In this document: piece by piece, positions 19,520 through 31,039 of the stretch
Layout of the letters: the number at the start of each line of letters is the position of its first letter
How positions within the stretch are numbered: position 1 is the stretch's first letter
NCBI RefSeq assembly: GCF_000218685.1
Contig: NW_006763298.1
Location: 62,001 to 126,000, forward strand
Length of the DNA stretch: 64,000 bases
Direction of reading: 5' to 3'
DNA from: Serpula lacrymans var. lacrymans S7.9
Taxonomy: Eukaryota; Basidiomycota; Agaricomycetes; Boletales; Serpulaceae
Notes under the pieces: model-generated
Databases searched by the model: none
What the model was told of the DNA's origin: nothing
Seen by the model: only the letters and a program-made list of their open reading frames with translations
Program-made: the position numbers and the translations under genes

Positions 19520-20345
19520 ACTCCCACAGTAAGTTCACCATTCTCAAGCCAGGACCCTTACCTACGATGACATAGAGGAGCTAGAGGAGCAAAAAGATGT
19601 TTTCTGACAAAAGATTGCCAAAACACGACAGCTCATCATCAACTCTGTATCAGACTTTATGTTAAATGGACTGAAAGCCACCTCAAAAACGACAGAACCA
19701 CACATTATGTGGCAAGAACTCTGCAAACTACATAAAGGAAAAGGTGATATGATACAACTCGATATGTGGAGAAAGATAATGAGGTTGGAAACGTCAGAGA
19801 GCACAGACATAACTAAACACATCAATGAGATGCTCAAGCTCAGATCGGACCTTTCTAGCATGATTATGTCATCATTGCCTGACAGCTACCACCCCATGCT
19901 TTTGGCCATTATGGCTAGCTCACAATAATTGAAAACAACCCTCAATCCAGAGGACATAATAGTACATATCCTCAAGGAAGCAGATCATCGAGCATCACGC
20001 ACCGGATATCAAGACCCGGGATCAGCCCTCACCGCTAAAGCCAAAGAAAAGAAAAGCCAAAGAATGAGCAAAAGCACCCCGTATAGGCGCAATGCAGAAT
20101 GCTACAAATGCGGAAAGAGAGGCCACTATGCCAGCAAACATAGAGACCATAATGATACCTCTGATAAACCAAATCATTGGGAGGAGAAGGGAAAAATACA
20201 TGCCAAAGTGGCTAAAGTAGACGAGTCATCTAAACCATTCCCCGCCGCATCATATACCCGAGCCAAATCATATGGTGAACACATTCACTCAGATCTCTGG
20301 GGACCAGTACAGGACATGAAAGAAAAGAAATACATGATCACCTAA
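19520..20345 (+). pseudogene. Copia-2 gag with zinc knuckle, fused to integrase start
   Basis: Gag residues include MWQELCKLHKGKGD and ITKHINEML, followed by the CCHC-type knuckle CYKCGKRGHYASKHRD (the last Cys is replaced by His-Arg-Asp context) at about 20100. The frame then passes almost directly into RAKSYGEHIHSDLWGPVQ, the integrase core start. The whole protease and gag-pre-integrase segment is therefore missing. In-frame stops lie at about 19604 and 19926. Confidence 0.75.
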
Positions 20346-20890
20346 TGACTTCTCTCGAGAAGTACATGTCCGGTTTATCTCCAGTAAGGATAAAACACTA
20401 TCCAATTACATCTTTTTTTCAAAATGTGGTTGAAAACGCAGAAAGACGGTGCCAAGATCAAAATACTACGTTCAGACCGAGCAGGCGAATATACCAGTAA
20501 CAGGTTTGATAAGCACTTAAAACAACAGGGAACAATGCAAAAACTTACTGTTCATGACTCCACACAACAAAATGGAGTCTCTGAACGACTAAACCGCATG
20601 CTGATAGAACATGCAAGAGCAATGCTTATATCACCTTGTCTCCCCAAGTACCTGTGGACAGAAGCTATAAAACACCTTGTCTGGCTTAAAATTTGATCCC
20701 CAACTCATGCCCTCAACGGTAAAACCCCATATAAGATGTTGAGAGGATCAAAACCCAACCTCACAGACCTACAAGAATTTGGCTGTGAAGGATATATTAA
20801 AGATCTATCAGCCGGGAAACTTGACTCACAAGCCCACAAAGCGAATTTTATGGGTAACAATGTTCAGAGCAAAGGATACCGCATGTATTG
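20346..20890 (+). pseudogene. Copia-2 integrase, broken
   Basis: After a stop and frameshift the integrase continues with ILRSDRAGEYTSNRF and TQQNGVSERLNRML (the second Asp and the Glu of the DDE triad), then CLPKYLWTEAIKH. Further stops follow at about 20695 and 20900. The region 20900-21268 encodes the Ser/Thr/Pro-rich linker that normally joins integrase to RT. Confidence 0.75.
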
Positions 20891-21268
20891 GCCTGAAAAA
20901 TGAACAATCAGTATAGAACGGAACATAAATTTTCCACCACCAACTCGGCCACTTACCTATACCACCAAAATATCCAACAACATCCAAACCATCAAATCCC
21001 CATCCACCAAATCCCCAACCACAGAAGCCTCTACCTTGACATCACTGAACCTATATACAAAAACGGCACATATCAGCGAAAAAACTGAGTCACAAGAAAC
21101 AGACCACTCACCTGAAAAGAACATAAGGCCAATTCAAACAACAGGAGCTAAACCACAAGGCTATTATAAAGCCTTAAACAATGGGAAACCCATAGCTAAA
21201 GCAGGCAATACATCAGATGATGAATATGGTGACAACCATCACGCTTACCTCACTGTCTATGCAGCCGG

Positions 21269-23090
21269 TGTCGATGATGAGAACTGCTGTTAGAAAACCA
21301 CACACAAAAACAAACTAACACACAATCCTCCCAGATTCCACGGAACTTGTTTATGGGCTTTGCCTCCTAGAACAGTGGGTGCTCTGGTTGTTCGTGGGGT
21401 GGTATGTATGAAGATCCTTCAAAGTAAAACCAAGAGATGTATGGGTGTGGGTTTTTGAGGAGGAGGGATAGTTGGAATATAGAAAGATAGGGGCTTTGTG
21501 GCGAGTATAGACAAGCACTACCTTGCTAATGGTAGCGCAAGGTAGGTTTGAGAATGACAAGATGACAGGGTGACGGGGTTCCCAGTGATAGCAGGCTCCT
21601 GACGCACAGACTGTAGTGTCCAGAAGGACTCTAATCGAAAGGGATAATAATGACTTTGGAAGTGACGAGTGACAATGACAGCAGTTAACAGTAGTAGCAG
21701 TGGGAAGTGTTGTGACCACACTGGATCACAAGTAGTAGTGAGTAGTGAACCTGAGATTAGAGAAGAAGTCTGGATTTGAGTTCTTGTCTTTTTTTTACAA
21801 GGTAAAATACAGGGGTTTATATAGTAAAAGAAAAGTAGGCTATGCACGGTATAGCTGTGCAAAAAGAATGAGAAAGAACATGAAGGAAGGAATGTACACT
21901 GACAAATCCTGTGTAGGTAGTACAGGATAAGATTGTCAAAAAAAGGAAAAGAAAGGGATAGAACAATGAATGCTGTGTAAGTAATGTTACAGGTTTGTAC
22001 AGCCATAAAGTAAAGTCCAATAGCAAAAAGAGAGCAGGAAAATCATGATGTCATGGGAAGATGCAGTAAAAAAAGGGCAAGGCAAAACACTATCAGTATC
22101 AACACAGTTCCTTTATTGTCAGTCAGGCATTCTAAAAAAATATGTGTCCATAAAAATGATTCAAAAATCAAAAATAATTGCACTATAAATAAATGTTCTG
22201 CTGAAGAAAAATAAACTGGAGCCACCAGTCCACCACCTAGTCCAAATCCGACAGTTCCATGGCCTTACCAATGGACTGGTTGTGTTGGACCACCTGGTCA
22301 AACGAGGGAGGGAGAGGAGTAGTCCCAATTTGGAACAAGTGAGTCCCAGGCAGCGTGTGGTAGGTGTAGCTGTAGCAAAGACGATGGACAAAAGATAAGT
22401 GTACCCAAGTGAATGGGACGGCAATGAACATGGGCGACGCAAGGGGATGGACCTTCTCCAGCTCAAAAACTACCCACCCACGCTCCAACCAAACAAGACG
22501 AGCGACCGAGGTTTTGATAGTATATGATGGTAGATCGACGTCATAAAGATGGACCTGTTGCCCTATTTGAACTGGCCGCCGGGGCTTTGCTGATATCAGC
22601 AGTGGCACGTGGTAGTCGACGGATTGGTGATGGAAGCGGATAGGAAGTGGTGACATCAGAAATGGTGGGGGTGCAAATAAGATGAGGAGGAGGAGGGTGG
22701 AGGTGATGAAAAAGTGGATTAGAATGGGGATCCAGAAACGACCATCAGGTGAGAATAAAAATGAGAGTAAGGGACCCATGGTGGGGCTAGGCAAAGGAAG
22801 GGAAGTGAAGGAAACGACAAAGGTGAGGGCGCAATGCAATGTGTAGCCAGTGGCGACACAAAAATTTGCCGAAATGCCGAAATGCAGAAAGTACCGAATG
22901 GAAAAGCAAAGGTGAGCGTGACTGGATTGCCTAATAGAGGTGATGCTGATCAGCCACAAGTTCGAAAAAGGCAATATTAATTACTATTCCACGTGGTACT
23001 GTGCCTGTGTGGCGCAAAGGCGAGTCTTTTTGAATATTCGCTTCGTTATTGACACCTGTCCATGCTACCAATCAACTTTGGTGCATGACA
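21269..23090 (-). mobile_element. Element T, copy 2 (intact, TSD CCGG)
   Basis: Inverted relative to copy 1. The plus strand starts TGTCGATGATGAG and ends GCATGACA, flanked by CCGG at 21265-21268 and 23091-23094. It is inserted in the Copia-2 integrase-RT linker. It is almost identical to copy 1 except in the segment equivalent to 8157-8345, where it resembles copy 3 instead. Confidence 0.85.
22237..22779 (-). CDS. Element T ORF, copy 2 (180-aa predicted membrane protein)
   Basis: The translation is the same as for the ORF at 6953-7495, with ATG 22779 in a CACCATGGG context. There is one N-terminal hydrophobic helix, then a soluble domain of unknown family ending KAMELSDLD. Its own AATAAA lies about 120 bases after the stop on the minus strand. 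Because the flanking non-coding sequence is also nearly identical to copy 1, identity of the protein alone does not prove selection. Confidence 0.55.
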   Translation of the reverse strand: MGPLLSFLFSPDGRFWIPILIHFFITSTLLLLILFAPPPFLMSPLPIRFHHQSVDYHVPLLISAKPRRPVQIGQQVHLYDVDLPSYTIKTSVARLVWLERGWVVFELEKVHPLASPMFIAVPFTWVHLSFVHRLCYSYTYHTLPGTHLFQIGTTPLPPSFDQVVQHNQSIGKAMELSDLD

Positions 23091-24584
23091 CCGGTGCATC
23101 AAGCACCAATAGTCCACCTATCAGAGCGGCTCTTGAGGGGGGATAGAGAGAATTGGTGCATAGCCATAGAGGATGAAATGAAGCAACTCCATAAACTCCA
23201 AACATGGGAACTTGCCACTCCACCCTCAGGATCAAACATAATTGGAAGCCACTTTGTCACTAAGATAAAATGTGACAAAAAAGGGCAGATCCTGAAATAC
23301 AAAGTAAGACTTGTAGCTGACAGCCATCGCCAAAAGTACGGCATTGATTACCTCAAAACCTACTCTGCAGTTGCAAGACTTAGCTCACATCGAATCGTCC
23401 TCGCACATGCAGTCTCTAAAGACTGGGAAATAGAGCAGATAGACATAAAAAGTACTTACCTCAATGCTAATCTAGACAAACATGACTATATGCGACTCCC
23501 TAATAATACCTTGGACAATAACCTGAACGGCAAAACTGTCAAACTTAACAAAAGCATTTACGGCCTAAAATAAGCCAGCATTAAATGGTACAACCAACTG
23601 AACAAATTGTTCATGCACCTGGGTTTCCACCGATTGCAATACAATCATGCCATATACATAAGATGAGGAAACCTTCAAATCTTGCCTACAAAATGAATAC
23701 AAAATAAGTGACCTGGGAGACATTAAATGGTTGTTAGGCTTCAAAATCAAACATAACAGAAAAGGAAGCACTGTTTCACTCAACCAAATGGCATACATAG
23801 ACTCCATTCTTAAAGGTTTTGGTCTTCAAGATTTGAAACCTCTCAATATGCCAGTGGAATCAGGTATGATTCTATTAAAAGATCAGATGCCTACATCAGA
23901 GAAAACACAACACCAAATGAACAATGTACCTTATTGTGAGGCCATTGGTAAACTGATGTACATATCGCTAGGTACCAGACCTGATATCATGTTCTCTGTA
24001 TCCGTCCTATCCCAGTTTTCACACAACCCTGCCCCCATCCACTGGGAGGCTGTAAAACAAACTATAAGGTACATAAAAGGGACAAAGCATAAAACACTCA
24101 CTCTAGGCGGGAACACTGACGGACTCCTTGGATTTTCGGACAGCAATTGGGCCTCACAGCCTCATTGTCACTTGATATCCGGATATGTTTTTCTATACAA
24201 TGGCTGTTTTATATCCTGGAATGCAAAAAAAAACCTGTTATTGCTCTGTCCAGCACAGAAGCTGAGTATATCGCACTCACCTCTGCATCCAAAGAAGCCA
24301 TATGGCTACAATTGCTTATAGCTGATGTTGACCCCGACCTAGAAACCAAACCCACAATTATCTACACCGATAACCAAGGAGCACTCACATTAACAAAATC
24401 CAACTCCTACAATGCACACACCAAACACATTGATATCCAATATCACCACATCAGAGAAACTATACAAGATAAGATCATGGATGTCAGCTACTGTCCAATT
24501 GAGGACATGCCAACTGACATGCTTACCAAAGGTCTCCCGTGTTCCAAAACCGACAAGCATTCCTACAACATTGGTCTACGCTAG
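23091..24584 (+). pseudogene. Copia-2 reverse transcriptase and RNase H, catalytic YVDD block deleted
   Basis: The RT starts with MKQLHKLQTWEL and continues with VTKIKCDKKGQI, YKVRLVA, EIEQIDIKSTYLNA and LNKSIYGLK. At about 23660 the frame runs from NHAIYI directly into DEETFKSCLQNEYKISDLGDIKW, so the segment that should contain YVDD is absent. RNase H follows (FSDSNWA, SSTEAEYIAL, YTDNQGAL, HIDIQYHHIRE), ending at a TAG just before the polypurine tract. Frameshifts occur near 23572 and 24230. Non-functional. Confidence 0.8.
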
Positions 24585-24806
24585 GATCAAGGGGGGGTGT
24601 AGTGAATAGGATGTTTTGCACATAGAGATAATCCTACCTCCACTGTCGTAGGATGCACGTGAGAACTTTTTCTTACACACGGGAAAGTTCTTCCTCTCCT
24701 GACATTGGATTTTCCCGTGAACTCGTACTTACTCATTCTCCTGATGATTTTACACTTTAGTCTATCATTCAAAGACTGAGTCTTTTATTCTAGTCTTATA
24801 ATTTTG
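24585..24806 (+). repeat. Copia-2 polypurine tract and truncated 3' LTR
   Basis: GATCAAGGGGGGG (24585-24597) is followed by TGTAGTGAATAGG, the expected LTR start at 24598. About 209 bases of LTR remain before a family B Gypsy LTR cuts in. No second copy of this LTR is present in the window. Confidence 0.65.
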
Positions 24807-25015
24807 TCACTGCCTTCATCAACTGTATAGTACATACAGTATGTAAAAATAGTCTGTAAATGTATATAAACCCCAATAGATCAAGGAGACTCCTCAGTGA
24901 GTCCTCCTGTTGTTCACCCACAACTTACTCGGACCTATCTTAGGGGGTAATCATACCCACTCACTTCACCACAGCTTGTCTGAGTTGTGCGCCAGAGCAA
25001 ACTCTTGGTTATTAC
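24807..25015 (+). repeat. Gypsy LTR family B, 5'-truncated
   Basis: Matches family B from the TCACTGCCTTCATCAACTG block to the TTATTACA end, including the TATATAAACCCC box and AGTGAGTCCTCC. The first half is missing. Confidence 0.8.
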
Positions 25016-26134
25016 ATTGGGTCCCCACATGTGTTTCTCTTTTGGGTAATTTTTCCAGTGGCAGAGTATTGTTTGTTATTGTAAGAAAACTGTGCTAGAG
25101 CGGGCCAGCTTGACCTTCACATGAGGAGTAATTTGAGTGCTAGTCAATGAGTGGGTAAAATAGATTCATTCTGTTCTCTATTCTGCTTTATATCCACCTG
25201 GTTTTGTGAACAAGACTTGTATACACATCATGCATGCCCAATGTCCGACTCAAGCATGAAATTAAAACATATGACAAGTAGTTCCTACATGTACAGCCGG
25301 CACTTGTACATAATATATAGCAGTACCAGGGTACCAATAATCTTCAATGCAAGTCCAAGTATTGATTGTGACTAAAGAATGAATCAGTGTGAAAAGATGA
25401 GCAAGAGAAATGAACTGCCACAAACTTTTACTTCATTCTGGACCCCTATAGTACCTTGTAAGTCCGTCAAAAGAGCCTTTATGAGATTTGAGGCCTGCTT
25501 GTATGTGAGATTCCACTTTGGAGATCTTAGCACTGCTTCCCAGTAACCACTTTGTACAGTAGTAATCAATTTGCAAAGGAGTATTAAGACCTCATCCTCC
25601 AATCCAAAGCAATCAAGAACTGTGTCACTATTTGGCCCAATACTGATAATTAGCAGGCCAGGTTTTAACAGCTCAATCTTGTCTTTTTTGAGAAAAGTAT
25701 CTGCATGGTGATGCTTGCAAAGACATACACTTTGCCTGTAGGTACAGGCTTCTCTGTATTTCCTTTAGTAGCACACTAAATAGAGCCCGTGCTCAAAGGC
25801 ATTGCTTGTATGAGTGCTTGTAGACCACCGGAAATGAGGACCAGTTATGCTGATAGGGCCAGGTAAATATAGATTACCTGCAGGATCAATATGGATAGCT
25901 GGATTTTTGGAAAATGTGAGGTTAGACAACCATAGTCATAATGACATAAACTTACATTATCTAGGAGGTGCAACACCTTCAATTTTACACTGATGTCTGA
26001 ACTGCAACAGATGGGGCAGTATAAATTCTTGGCAGAATGCTTGAACAAGGACTGTTATATCCCCACCAAGTCAATTTGAAGCAACATGATAGAAAAATAA
26101 CATGATGGGACTCACTACATCATATATATATATA

Positions 26135-26562
26135 TGTGACAACACCAACAAGACACAGTCTTGGGGCATTGGAGCACAACCACAACAACAACTTAATGGA
26201 GGAAAGGAGGTGTACAACTCATTAAGAGAGAGAACTTGTCATATTAATGTTGGTCAACACTAGAAGAGGACTTGCTGAGTCCCTCCCTGTGTATTGCTCC
26301 AGTATACAATATATACTTAAATACACAAGGTACTATATAGTTGTAAATATAGTTGTAAATAAAGTTCAAAGTCTGATGTCTAGCATGTGACCAATCACAT
26401 GATGAGTCTAGATACAGGTCACATGATGTGTCACATGATCAATCATGTGACTATGAAAAGTCCAAAATGTAAAGTAAAGTAAATGGTCATGTGACTTGGA
26501 AAATGAAAAGTAAAAGTACAAAAAGTGAAGCATAAGTAGGTGCTGGTATGTTAATTGTAACA
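26135..26562 (-). repeat. Solo LTR, Gypsy family A, in a TA microsatellite
   Basis: TGTGACAACACC...TTGTAACA termini. It sits in an (AT)n run, so the target duplication is ATATA versus TATAT and cannot be assigned exactly. Confidence 0.8.
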
Positions 26563-26759
26563 TATATGTATGTCTTGTAGCGAGGCCTCAACAAATTCCT
26601 CCTTACTCATAGCTGGTAAGTCCTTGGATTGAGGATCACTATGAAAAACAATGTACAAAGGATAGAGGCCACCCTTTATTTGTGCGTGATAGTAATTATC
26701 ATCAATATGAATCTCATGCCACAACAGTGCACAAGCAGCTGCTTGATGCTCTGAGTTAC

Positions 26760-27205
26760 TGTGACAACACCAACAAGACACAGTCTTGGGGCACTGGAGC
26801 ACAATGAACACTACACTCAAAAGAAGAGGAAAAGGTGGGAGTGGTTACCCATTAGGTTTCAGCAAGTTAGCTGTTGGTAGACAACAGGAGGACTCGCTGA
26901 GTCCTTCCCCATGTATTGCTCCTGTATATATACTAAAATACATGAGGTACCGTACAGTTGTAAATAAAGTTTAAAGTCCGATGTCTAGCATGTGACTGGT
27001 CACATGCTAAGTCTAGACACTGGTCAGGTGTTATGTCACATAACTGGTCAGGTGTTGTGTCACATAACTGGTCATGTGACTATGAAAAGTCGAAAATGTA
27101 AAGTAAAGTAAATGGTCACATGACTGGTCATGTGACTTGGAAAAATAAAAGTAAAAGTACGGAAAAGGTGAAGTGTAAGTAGGTACTGGTATGTCAATTG
27201 TAACA
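26760..27205 (-). repeat. Solo LTR, Gypsy family A
   Basis: TGTGACAACACC...TTGTAACA with the perfect duplication GTTAC (26755-26759 and 27206-27210). It carries two 24-bp tandem units (27019-27066). Confidence 0.9.
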
Positions 27206-27480
27206 GTTACCAAAACCTTAAGCAAAAGGTGAATTGTACAATAAAACAACAGCCAATAACTTGAAGTGAGGCTCAACATGCTCAAAGATTGTGCTTGTTA
27301 CACCCCTAGTAGTTTCCGTCATTAAAGAGTAAGTCTCCATGAGACCCAAAAGATGTGAGTTTTGTATGAGAAAAATAAATCAATACCCTTACAATGTATA
27401 ATACAGTTCAGCTATCAAAGTTAACCTTGCAAATTTGTCAATATCAACATTAATAATTAGTTGACTATTCCATTACATGT

Positions 27481-27802
27481 TGACAAAACCGGATAAACCC
27501 AGTCTCTGCCAAAGCAGCCATTGTTCTCCATGGAGCATAGCCACCACTCCATGGAGTAACCATTGTCCTCCTAGGAGTCATTATACTGTAGCAAGTAGCA
27601 CCTCCAACTATAAGTAGTAGGGGGTTTAGTATAGAAATACCTCAGTCGTTTCTATAGCCTCTTGGGCAGTGGCTGAGGTATGTTACATTACATTTATTAG
27701 AGATCACCTTAAACTAACATCTATTGTAGTTTCACATAGGTAAATAATATAGTCGTTTCTATAGCCTCTTGGGCAGCAGCTGAGTTTCACATAGGTTTAT
27801 TA
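27481..27802 (+). repeat. Copia-1 LTR (322 bp)
   Basis: Full-length copy, TGACAAAACC...TTTATTA. The right side joins a truncated family B LTR at 27803, and no duplication is visible (CATGT left, AGGAG right). It is either a rearranged insertion or one end of a lost element. Confidence 0.8.
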
Positions 27803-28170
27803 AGGAGGGGGAGAGAATAGGAGTGGGTAAACCCCTTAGTGTTAGGAACAAGTTTGTTATGGGAAAATAACAGGAGGACTCACTGAGGAGTTTCCTTGAT
27901 CTATTAGGGTATTTATACTACTACAGACTATTTGTATATGTATATTATACAGTTGGTAAAGGCAGTGGCTAATAATATCATAGGGCGTAGCTTGTGTGAC
28001 CAGCTCCACTGCATGAGAGACTTGTAGCTAAAAATATAGGAAAGCAGTGCAGCACGAGAAAGTGGAGTTTGAACAAAATGAAAAGTGCTGCATAGCACAG
28101 TGTGAAAACTACAAAAGAAAGTTAAAGTGGACAATGAAATACAAAGGTCCAAAAATTGTGTATTTTAACA
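27803..28170 (-). repeat. Gypsy LTR family B, truncated
   Basis: Matches family B from the GGGAGTGGGTAA-type block to TTGTGTATTTTAACA. The first 50 bases or so are missing at the junction with the Copia LTR. Confidence 0.75.
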
Positions 28171-28184
28171 ACCACCTCCCACAC

Positions 28185-28520
28185 CTATGCTATTGCAAAT
28201 ATCAACTAGCAGATTTACACAATATGCAACAACCAGATAACCTTTTGCAGAACCAAACAAAGACAATTTTATCTTGTCCACATACAATATGAAAAAAAAT
28301 GGCTTTGCACCTTCAGGAAGCTTCAACTAGAATAATAAATATATGCATTACAATACTACCTACCACATATAAATTTATAACATGCTTGAAAATCCCAAAA
28401 ATCCTTTGCTGTCCATGGCTTATCAAAAAATTGTACAAAAGACCAACCATTAAATTTTGAAAGTCTCTCAACTTTAAAGACAAAATATGGTGCCAGCTCT
28501 GGATCATTTAATAGATTTAA
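28185..28520 (-). pseudogene. Plavaka-type transposase fragment (central region)
   Basis: The minus strand reads LLNDPELAPYFVFKVERLSK, then NGWSFVQFFDKPWTAKDFWD, and after an apparent intron LPEGAKPFFFILYVDKIKLS with GSAKGYLVVAYCVNLLVDI. These are the successive core blocks of Plavaka transposases (P...APYF, F..FDEPWT...FW, LP.GGKPL.FILYADKTKLSSFGT.KGYPV.A). The fragment ends at the LTR at 28170. The N-terminal part of the same or a related copy lies at 29400-30120. Confidence 0.7.
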
Positions 28521-29074
28521 TATCTAGTCTCAAAAATACCAAAAATAGACATCAAATTGATGCTCTTCATTTTGGAAAAGAACTAAATTTATTACTTTAA
28601 AAAACTAAACTAAATTCATATTAGTAGGGTAACACCAAAACTACATAAAGGTGCAAACTGGTGTGAGATCATGGGCAACAGTGTTACAAATTCCCATGAC
28701 CTCTCATTTCCTTTAACATTTCTTTCTACTTATTGGACTACATTTCCTTATCCAGTGGTTATCACCTACAGCATCACTGTCATATCTCCCCACATAATAT
28801 CTTCTCATTTTATCTCTTATCTCTCAACCCTTGTACTGTTATCTTATCCTTCTATTCCCTCCCTGGACACACAGCCATAACCTATACCAGCTGATTATGG
28901 TTCTCCCAAGGATACTCCTTATAGTTATATATTTATGGTCATATATCCTTAACCTATTATTACTATTTCCCCTAGGATACTTTTTCTGAACTACAACCTC
29001 CCATCCTTAACCCTGTAGGTTTTTACACTATTGGCTCCTACTTATAAACCCAACTTGAAGAGGAGCTTGGATTC
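28521..29074. other. No identifiable gene
   Basis: AT-rich, pyrimidine-rich sequence with one short open frame (28671-28880) that resembles nothing I know. A TGTTACAAATTCCC at 28682 could be an LTR start belonging to the repeat ending at 29334, but no target duplication supports it. Confidence 0.35.
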
Positions 29075-29334
29075 ACTACCTACTTAGTATATAAACCCCT
29101 GTATAACAGTAGGATAGGACAAGTTGAATCTACTCTAGATTTCCTTGCTACCATCATGAAGGGAGTGCTCAGCCCTGTTATCTGAACAACTATACCTTTG
29201 ATCCTGACAATAATCCTCAGTTGTAGGGAAGGATCTTCTATCCATAATCCCTGGGAGCGGTAGAAAACAGGAACCAATGGTGGCAATACCCATGAAAGTC
29301 AAATTACGGTCATATTGAGATCTTGATCATAACA
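29075..29334 (+). repeat. Dispersed repeat, unit 1 (LTR-like)
   Basis: About 260 bases similar to 30371-30627 in the same orientation, beginning AGTATATAAACCCCTG (a TATA-type box) and ending CATAACA. The equivalent unit 2 ends TGTAACA. The ends and the box suggest 3' parts of a solo LTR of another family, but the 5' limits could not be fixed. Confidence 0.55.
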
Positions 29335-29399
29335 AAGGGCTTTCCATGCTTTATATAGCTTGGTGTGATTTTTCAATGTGGATGAATCTGGCTTCTTCC

Positions 29400-30120
29400 A
29401 ACATCACTGAATTAGATTTATTAGTTTTGTTATCTGATCCTTGTTCAGTGCAGCCTCAAGAGCAATCTCTGCAAATTCAAAGTCAGTATGTGAACCAAAA
29501 GGAGACCAAGGCTTTGAGTTAATGATGTGGTTCTTCCTAGATGTTGCACATGTGGACACAGAAAAGCATTTGATGTTTGCAGCTTGGCCACTGCTTGAAT
29601 GGTATTCTACTTTTATATTATCTATTTCCAGTTGTTCTGTTGCATCTGACTCGGTATCAACTTGTGAGGAGGATGCTGGAATATAACAATAATCAGAACA
29701 GTGATAAAATAACTAATCATACATATATACCAAAAATATTTGAAGGCACATAATTATTAGCAGTAGTGTCTGCATTTTCTTGGACCAGCCATGACAAAGG
29801 CCCAGCTTCAATACAGCCATATAATCAGTATTCAAGGAATCCAAAATATACAAACAATATCAACCTTGATTACAAGCAGCAGCCAATGTAAGCTCTTTTT
29901 CTTGGTTGAACCACTGTGCATTAATCACATCAATTAGTCAGTTATTGTTCTCCGATATAGTGACTCACTTTGTCTTTTCTCGCAATAGAGCTATTTGCTC
30001 AATTCATGGTCTTCCTTCATAGTAGCAACTTGAACCTGACAGGACTTCATATGGGTCACCAGTTCTTGAGGCTTGAACAGATTGGGCAGGTCTTTTTGTT
30101 GGTGTCTTTATGCACAGTAA
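29400..30120 (-). pseudogene. Plavaka-type transposase, N-terminal part
   Basis: From the right on the minus strand: LFKPQELVTHMKSCQVQ, the degenerate Cys/His zinc-finger start seen in Plavaka proteins; a break; then WSPFGSHTDFEFAEIALEAALN and QITKLINLI, matching the family's PF.SR.DFE.AE.ALEAALN....L..LI block; then STLKNHTKLYKAWK. Stops and a frameshift disrupt it, and the dispersed repeat ending at 29334 interrupts its downstream side. Confidence 0.6.
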
Positions 30121-30370
30121 GTTTTGATACAGATGTTATTCTACCTCAAAAAATGGAACATACAGCAAAGATGGGCATTACAATATATACAGAGGGCTAG
30201 GAAAGGTCCTCACACAGTGTAGAAAGCATTGATGGTATCAGTGATGCCTTATAATAATGATTGCAACATTGTTATGTAATCTTAGCTAATCTACACCGGT
30301 TGCATTCCCGATATAACCAGTCTGCAATACCATTGTAGTCACACTCAGCTGCAACCAAGAATGCAAATCT

Positions 30371-30627
30371 CCAACATAGTATATAAACCCCTGTACAATA
30401 GTACAATAGGACAACTTGAATCTACTCTGTATTTTCTTGCTACCATCATGACGGGAGTGCTCAGCCCTGTTATCTGAGCAACTATATCTTTGACCCTGAT
30501 AACAATCCTCAGCTGTAGGGAAGGATCTTCTATTCATAATCCTTGGGAACAATAGAAAACAGGAACCAATAGTGGCAACACCCTTGAGAGTTGGAATTAT
30601 GGTCATGTTGAAGTCTTGATTGTAACA
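30371..30627 (+). repeat. Dispersed repeat, unit 2 (LTR-like)
   Basis: Same family as 29075-29334, with AGTATATAAACCCCTG at the start and TTGATTGTAACA at the end. It lies in the spurious 171-aa open frame on the minus strand (30286-30801), which I do not count as a gene. Confidence 0.55.
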
Positions 30628-31039
30628 GCCTGAACAGCATATAGACCGGCCTGGACCAGTGGTAGTTACCCAGGAAGGTGAAGAAGAGTTTGAAGTCAAA
30701 CAAGTGGTGGATACACTAATACTTCCCTGCTCAGCCTTTTTTTTGCTTTTTGAGTTATGCATGTGCTTGGTCATAATGTTTTCAGCTCGTTTTTTTTGCA
30801 TAGTTATTTTGTGATTTAATATTTATTCCCTCCTTAGTACAGCTTAATACACTTGTTTTTATTGTTCCAAGCAAAATCAAAATTGCTTATAAGATGACAC
30901 AAGCCGGTTTTAAGTAGAAGACCCTATTTGTTTTCTTCTTGGATTCCAATCTGGCTGCTTGGTGCTTTCTTTGCTTGAACAGCTTGTGCATGTATTAAGC
31001 ATATTCAAGAAACCACCAAGCAGCCATGCATTTTACTGA
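30628..31039. other. No identifiable gene
   Basis: A minus-strand open frame with a lysine-rich start (30628-30801) has no recognised relatives. The remainder looks non-coding. Confidence 0.4.

Larger units (their letters stand above)
19470..24806 (+). mobile_element. Copia-2: degenerate Ty1/copia retrotransposon split by element T
   Basis: A plus-strand element of a family distinct from Copia-1. It contains gag with a zinc knuckle, integrase, RT and RNase H, a polypurine tract and the start of a 3' LTR (TGTAGTGAATAGG). Element T copy 2 sits between integrase and RT. No 5' LTR was found, and the 3' LTR is cut by a family B LTR at about 24807. Confidence 0.8.
25016..27480 (-). pseudogene. Unidentified gene remnant interrupted by two family A LTRs
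   Basis: Minus-strand pieces look protein-like. They are CALLWHEIHIDDNYYHAQ and YPLYIVFHSDPQSKDLPAMS (26563-26750), a stretch near 26000 (KNLYCPICCSSDISVKLK), and CFGLEDEVLILLCKLITTV followed by SPKWNLTYKQASNLIKALL (25400-25620). I do not recognise the family. LTRs at 26135-26562 and 26760-27205 split it, and stops and frame changes occur. Positions 25016-25380 and 27300-27480 show nothing further. Confidence 0.4.

Noticed and set aside
30286..30801. 171-aa minus-strand open frame
   Set aside because: It runs through a dispersed repeat unit and unrelated flanks, has no motif, and its composition looks random.
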